From the NCBI RefSeq assembly GCF_002288925.2, contig NW_022098066.1:83034783-83098782 (forward strand): a stretch of DNA of 64,000 bases, in the 5' to 3' direction. Below, piece after piece: positions 58,318-64,000 of this stretch. The position numbers and the translations under genes are program-made. Origin of the DNA: Delphinapterus leucas (taxonomy: Eukaryota > Chordata > Mammalia > Artiodactyla > Monodontidae). The notes beneath the pieces are model-generated. The model was not told where the DNA came from. It did not search any database and worked only from the letters and a program-made list of their open reading frames with translations. The first letter of the stretch is position 1. Each line of letters opens with the position of its first letter.

Positions 58318-59095
58318 GATCCAGAATCTTGGAAACAGAATGGAGAAAATACAAGAAACATTTAACAAGTATCTAGAAGAACTAAACAGCAAACAAACAG
58401 TGATGAACAACACAGTAACTGAAACTAAAAATCCTCTAGAAGGAATCAGTAGCTGAATAACTGAGGCAGAAGAACGGATAAGTGAGCTGGAAGATAAAAT
58501 AGTGGAAATAACTGCCAGGGAGCAGAATACAGAAAAAAGAATGAAAAGAATTGAGGACAGTCTCAGAGACCTCTGGGACAGCATTAAACGCACCAACATT
58601 CAAATTATATTCAAACATTCAAATTATAGAAGAAGAGAAAAAGAAAGGGTCTGAGAAAATATTTGAAGAGATCATAGTCGAAAACGTCCTTAACATGGGA
58701 AAGGAAATAGTCAATCAAGTCCAGGAAGCAGAGAGTCCCATACAGGATAAACCCAAAGAGAAACATGCTGAAACACACATTAATCAAACTATCAAAACTT
58801 AAATAAAAATAAAAAATTTAAAAGCAGCAAGGGAAAAGCAACAAATAACATACAAGGGAATCCCCATAAGGTTAACAGTTGATCTTTCAGCAGAAACTCT
58901 GCAAGCCACAGGGGAGTGGCAGGACATATTTAGAGTGATGAAAGGGGAACACCAACAACCAAGATTACCTGGAAAGGATCTCATTCAGATTTGACGGAGA
59001 AATCAAAAACTTTACAGACAAAAGCTAAGGGAATTCAGCACCACCAAACCAGCTTTACAACAAAATGCTAAAGGAACTTCTCTAAGCGGGAAACA
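58318..59095 (+). pseudogene. L1 ORF1, broken
   Basis: Begins ATGATCCAGAATCTTGG and runs through the coiled coil (ITEAEERISELEDKIVE-like reading), which is cut by an in-frame stop near 58455. The RNA-binding domain (EKIFEEIIVENVLNMGKEIV at about 58650-58710) lies in the 83-residue frame 58551-58802. The C-terminal domain (YKGIPIRLTVDLSAETLQA) follows in other frames. Several lesions. Confidence 0.88.
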
Positions 59096-59143
59096 CTAGA
59101 GAAGAAAAAGACCCACAAAAACATATCCAAATCAATTAAGAAA

Positions 59144-62100
59144 ATGGTAATAGGAACATCCATATTGATAATAACCTTGAATGTAACTGGATTAAATGCT
59201 CCAACCAAAAGACACAGACTGGCTGAATGGATACAAAAACAAGACCCTTATATATGCTGTCTACAAGAAACCCACTTCAGACCTAGGGACACATAGAGTG
59301 CAAGTGAGGGGATGGAAGAAGATATTCCACACCAATGGAAATCACAAGAAAGCTGGATTAGCAATACTCATATCAGATGAAATAGTCTTTAAAATAAAGA
59401 CTGTTACAAGAGATAAGAAGGGACACTACATAATGATCAAGGGATCAATCCAAGAAGAAAACGTAACAACTATAAATATTTATGCACCCAACATAGGAAC
59501 ACCTCAATACATAAGGCAGATGCTAACAGCCATAAAAGGAGAAATCAACAGTAACACAATGGTAGTGGGGGACTTTAACACCCCACTTACACCAATAGAC
59601 AGATCATCCAGAGAGTAAATAAATAAGGAAACACAAGCTTTAAAAGACACAATAGACCAGATAGACCTAATTGATATTTAGGACATTCCACCTGAAAGTG
59701 GGAAAACACACTTTCTTCTGAAGTGCATATGGAACACTCTCCGGAATAGATCACATCCTGGGTCACAAATCAAGCCTTGGAAAATTTAAGAAAACTGAAA
59801 TCGTATCAAGCATCTTTTCCAACCACAACGCTATGAGATTAGAAATCAATTACAGGAAAAAAAACAGTAAAAGACACAAACACATGGAGGCTAGACAGTG
59901 CACTGCTAAATAACCAAGAGATCACTGAAGAAATCAAAGAAGAAATCAAAAAATACCTAGGAACAAATGACAACAAAAACACAATGATCCAAAACCTATG
60001 GGATGCAGCTAAAGCAGCTGTAAGAGGGAAGTTCATGGCAATTCAAGCTCACCTCAAGAAACAAGAAAAATCTCAAATAAATAATATAACCTTACACCTA
60101 AAGCAACTAGAAAAAGGACAAAGAAAGCCCAAAGGTAGTAGAAGGAAAGAAATCATAATCAGAGCAGAAATAAATGAAATAGAAACAAATGGCAAAGATC
60201 AATAAAACTAAAAGCTGGTTCCTTGAGAAGATAAACAGAATTGATAAACCTTTAGCCAGACTCACCAAGAAGGGAGAGGACTGAAATCAATAAAATTAGA
60301 AATGAAAAGAAGAGATTACAAGTGACACTGCAGAAATTCAAAAGATTATAATAGACTACTACAAGCAACTCTATACCAATAAAATGGGCAACCTGGAAGA
60401 AATGGACAAATTCCTGGAAAAGTACAACTTTACAAGATTGAACCAGGAAGAATTAGGAAATATAAACAGACCAATCACAGGTAATGAAATTGAAACTGTA
60501 ATTTAAAATCTTCCAACATACAAAAGTCTAGGACCAGATGGCTTCACAGGCAAATTCTATCAAACATTTAGAGAAGAGTTAACACCTATCCTTCTCAAAC
60601 TCTTCCAAAAAGTTGTGGAGGGAGGAACACTCCCAAACTTGTTCTACGAGGGCCACCATCACCCTGTTACCAAAACCAAACAAAGATATTACAAAAAAAG
60701 AAAATTATAGACCAGTATCACTGAAGAACATAGACACAAAAATCCTCAAGAAAATACTAGCAAACAGAATCCAACAACACACTAGAAGAATAATACACCA
60801 TGATCAAGTGGGATTTATCCCAGGGATGCAAGGATTCTTCAATATACATAAAACAATCAATGTGATACACCATATTAACAAATTAAAGAATAAAAATCAT
60901 ATGATCATCTCAAGAGATGCAGAAAAAGCTTTTGGCAGAATTCAACACCCATTTATGATAAAAATTACAGAAAGTGGGCATAGAGGGAACCTACCTCAAC
61001 ATAATAAAAGCCATATATGACAAACCCACTGCCAACATCATTCTCAATGGTGAAAAACTGAAAACATTTCCTCTAAGATCAGGAACAAGAGAAGGCTGTC
61101 CACTCTTGCCACTATTAATCAACACAGTATTGGAAGTCTTAGGTGCAGCAATCAGAGAAGAAAAAGAAATAAAAGTGATACAAATTGGAAAAGACCTAAA
61201 ACTGACTTTCCCAATGATATGGTACTATACATAGAAAATCCTAAAGATGCCACCAGAAAACTACCAGAACTAGTCAGTGAATTTGGTAAGGTTGCAGGAT
61301 ACAAAATTAATGCGCAGAAATCTCTTGCATTCCTATACAGTAACGACGAAAGATCAGAAAGAGAAATTAAGGAAACAATCCCATTTACCATCACAACAAT
61401 AACAATAAAAAATACCTAGGAGTAAACCTACCTAAAGAGGCAAAAGACCTGTACTCAGAAAACTATAAAACACTGATGAAAGAAATCAAAGATAACATAA
61501 ACAGTTGGGCAGGTATACCTTGGTCCTGGATTGGAAGAATCAATACTGTGAAAATGACTATATTACCCAAAGCAATCTACAGATTCAATGCAATCCCTAT
61601 CAAATTACCAGTGGCATTTTTCACAGAACTGGAACAAGAAATCTTACAATTTGTATGGAAACACAAAAGACCCCAAATAGCCAAAGCAATCTTGAGAACG
61701 AAAAATGGTGCTGGAGGAATCTGTTTCCCTGACTGCAGACTATACTCCAAGGCTACAGTAATCAAGACAGTATGATACTGGCACAAAAACAGAAATATAG
61801 ATCAATGGAACAGGATAGAAAGCCCAGAGATAAACCCATGCACATAGGGTCACCTTATCTTTGACAAAGGAGGCAAGAATATACAGTGGAGAAAAGACAG
61901 CCTCTTCAATAAGTGATGCTGGGAAAACCGGACAGCTACATGTGAAAGAATGAAATTAGAACACACACTAACTACAGACACAAAAATAACCTCAATGGAT
62001 TAAAGACCTAAATGTAAGGCCAGACACTATAAAACTCTTAGAGGAAAACATAGGCAGAGCACTCTATGACATAAATCACAGCAAGATCCTTTTTGACCCA

Positions 62101-62880
62101 CCTCCTGGAATAAGGGAATTAAAAACAGGAATAAACAACTGAGACGTAATGGAATGTAAAAGCTTTTGCACAGCGAAGGAAACCATAAACAAGACGAAAA
62201 GACAACCTCAGAATGGGAGAAAATATTTGCAAACAACAACTGACAAAGGATTAATCTCCAAAATATACAATCAGCTTATGCAGCTCAGTAACACAAAAAC
62301 AAACAACCCAATCCCAAAATGGGGAGAAGACCTAAATATTTCTCCAAAGAAGACATACAGATGGCCAAGAGGCACATGAAGAGATGCTCAACATCACTAA
62401 TTATTAGAGACATGCAAATCAAAACTACAATGAGGTATTACCTCACACCTATTAGAATGGGCATCATCAGAAAATCTACAAACAATAAATGCTGGAGAGG
62501 GTGTGGATAAAAGGGAACCCTCTTGCACTGTTGGTGGGAATGTGAATTGGTACAGCCACTATGGAGAACAGTATGGAGGTTCCTTTAAAAACTAAAAATA
62601 GAACTACCATATGACCCAGCAATCCCACTACTGGGCATATACCCTGAGAAAACTGTAATTCAAATAGAGTCACGTAGCACAATGTTCATTTTAGCACTGT
62701 TTACAATAGCCAGGACATGGAACGAACCTAAGTGTCCATCAACAGATGAATGGATAAAGAAGATGTGGCACATATATACAATGGAATATTACTCAGCCAT
62801 AACAAGGAACGAAATTGAGTTATTTGTGCTGAGGTGCATGGACCTAGAATCTGTCATACAGCGTGAAGTAAGTTAGAAAG
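59144..62880 (+). pseudogene. L1 ORF2, broken into many frames
   Basis: Recognisable pieces in order: endonuclease (59196-59618, with [14 protein letters not shown] and VVGDFNTPLTPIDRS), linker (59984-60205), proximal RT (60613-61020: [21 protein letters not shown], then [13 protein letters not shown]), distal RT (60974-61419), thumb (61476-61775: [20 protein letters not shown]) and cysteine-rich end (62319-62510). The catalytic motif reads F-P-N-D-M at about 61208-61222 instead of F-A-D-D-M. Multiple frameshifts and stops; inactive. Confidence 0.92.
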
Positions 62881-63288
62881 AGAAAAACAAATACCATATG
62901 CTAACGCATATATATGGGATTTAAAGAAGCAGTACTGATGAACCTAGTGGCAGAGCAGGAATAAAGATGCAGACATAGAGAACTGACTTGAGGACACAGT
63001 GGGGAAGGGGAAGCTGGCATGAAGTGAGAGAGTAGCATTGATGTATATACACTACCAAATGTAAAATGGATGGCTAGTGGGAAGCTGCTGTATAGCATAG
63101 GGAGGTCAGCTCAGAGCTTTGTGATGACCTAGAGGGATGGGATAGGGAGGGTAGGAGGGAGGCTCAAGAGGGAGGGGATATGGGGATATATGTATACATA
63201 TAGCTGACTCACTTTGTTGTACAGGAGAAACGAACACAATATTGGAAAGCCTTTATACTCCAATAAAGATGTAAAAAAAAAGAAAAGA

Positions 63289-63360
63289 AAGCACCTACCA
63301 CATTTCAGGAACTCTGCTAAGGACAAAACAAAGATGACTAACAGAGTACCTGAGCTCACA
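63289..63360 (-). repeat. Right duplication and remainder of split L2 relic
   Basis: AAGCACCTACCACA (63289-63302) then TTTCAGGAACTCTGCTAAGGAC: the continuation of the L2 end whose left half is at 56524-56548. Confidence 0.8.
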
Positions 63361-63601
63361 GTCCAGGCATGACTGCAAGGAAAAAGTGATGGGTCATAAG
63401 AGTAAGGGAGGTAAGTCAGTACAAATGAAAAGGTGGGATTTCACTATAGGGAAAAGAGGAAAAAGGATTAATGCTTTGGAAAGAGAAATAAAAGTAGCTC
63501 TCTGGGCAATGTGAAACTGAGAGTTGTTCAATCTTGTCAGGTTCTGAAAGCATCTCCAGATCCAGCTTTCAAAGAAAACTGGGACAGTGACAATGGAACA
63601 G
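63303..63601 (-). other. FMO5: FMO5 3'UTR, start
   Basis: About 300 bp between the FMO5 stop and the L1. I found no AATAAA or ATTAAA on the minus strand here. The nearest AATAAA in the ancestral order is beyond the L1, at 56529-56534. Confidence 0.6.
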
Positions 63602-63947
63602 CTAAAAATAGGTAATCATTATAGCAAAGAAAGCCACAGCCAGCATAAACCTGGCCATTGTTATTGTTGAAGTTGTGGAATTGTTGCTTTCAATTACTCT
63701 TGTCATTAGTGGCTTCCTGATACGATCTTCTGTGGTGAGGATAGCTTTTCGAGCTCCATTCCACTTTCCAGGGCCCTGTAGCCGATACTGGATTGGAGTA
63801 CAGGGTCCCCAAAATAACTGTAATGCCAGTTTGGGGTCAGTGAAGGCCAGGGACAGCAGATTGGGCCTGACGCCCACCAGATCAGCAAGCTCATCCATGG
63901 TATCTATATAGTCTGCCTGAATGGTATGGCGTTGGCTGTCCACATAC
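63602..63947 (-). CDS. FMO5: Flavin-containing monooxygenase 5, last coding exon (partial gene)
   Basis: Acceptor ATTCAG (CTGAAT at 63948-63953), then 346 nt to a TAG stop (CTA at 63602-63604). It encodes about 115 residues starting inside an Arg codon: [20 protein letters not shown], then [40 protein letters not shown] and a C-terminal hydrophobic anchor ending [13 protein letters not shown]5 is an ER-bound FAD/NADPH monooxygenase with Baeyer-Villiger activity. The FAD and NADPH motifs are in upstream exons outside the window. The text matches FMO5 better than FMO1-4, and its place beside PRKAB2 supports this. The frame is intact. Confidence 0.95.
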
Positions 63948-64000
63948 CTGAATCAGAGAAGACAAAAGCCATGCCTATTAACAATTCAGTCACTCCATCA

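Larger units (their letters stand above)
56549..63288 (+). mobile_element. Full-length L1 retrotransposon, 6.74 kb
   Basis: A complete LINE-1 between perfect 14-bp duplications (56535-56548 and 63289-63302). It has a GC-rich 5'UTR (GGGCGGAGTCAAGATG..., about 56549-58300), ORF1 (about 58318-59090), ORF2 (from ATG at 59144 to about 62880) and a 3'UTR with CTCCAATAAAGATG and an A-rich tail. Both ORFs have stops and frameshifts, so it is not active. A reverse SINE-like stretch (57930-58035, TGCTGCGCCACCTGGCTTGCGGGATCTTGG) lies in the 5'UTR, either part of this L1 lineage or an old insertion. The element is opposite to FMO5. Confidence 0.96.

Overview
This is a stretch of mammalian nuclear genome, most likely from a cetacean. 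The evidence is a dozen or so copies of the tRNA-Glu-derived CHR-type SINE, several with perfect target-site duplications. That family marks whales, hippos and ruminants, and I saw no ruminant BovB/Bov-tA elements. The gene order matches the human 1q21.1 neighbourhood, where PRKAB2 and FMO5 lie side by side in the same orientation near variant U1 and tRNA genes.

Layout. 1-6.5 kb is GC-rich and holds three short RNA genes: a U1-like snRNA (1023-1187, +) with a recognisable snRNA promoter, tRNA-Asn(GTT) (3284-3357, -) and tRNA-Gln(CTG) (5443-5514, -), with SINEs and an ancient L1 5' fragment between them. 6.5-26.6 kb is gene-poor and repeat-rich: a 5.07-kb L1 with both target-site duplications (12541-17609, -), older L1 pieces, SINEs and MIR/L2 relics. 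26.7-44.9 kb is PRKAB2 (AMPK beta-2) on the minus strand. Its seven coding exons total 819 bp and encode 272 residues, with consistent splice sites, a ~5.1-kb 3'UTR carrying three SINE insertions, and a CpG-rich promoter. 44.9-56.5 kb is intergenic and full of old L1 and DNA-transposon relics. 56549-63288 (+) is a full-length 6.74-kb L1. 63602-63947 (-) is the last coding exon of FMO5, and the rest of that gene lies beyond the right edge.

Function. PRKAB2 is the scaffold and glycogen-sensing subunit of AMPK, and its coding sequence looks intact. FMO5 is an ER flavin monooxygenase. The L1 next to it splits an older L2 fragment about 0.3 kb past the stop codon and pushes the nearest AATAAA signal about 6.7 kb away. 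The U1 and tRNA genes are independent units transcribed by Pol II (snRNA-type) and Pol III. Nearly all other open reading frames in the window come from L1, SINEs or chance. I found no new multi-gene system. The most notable points are the inverted SINE pairs in the PRKAB2 3'UTR, the divergent U1 with a changed 70K-binding loop, and the L1 insertion at the FMO5 3' end.
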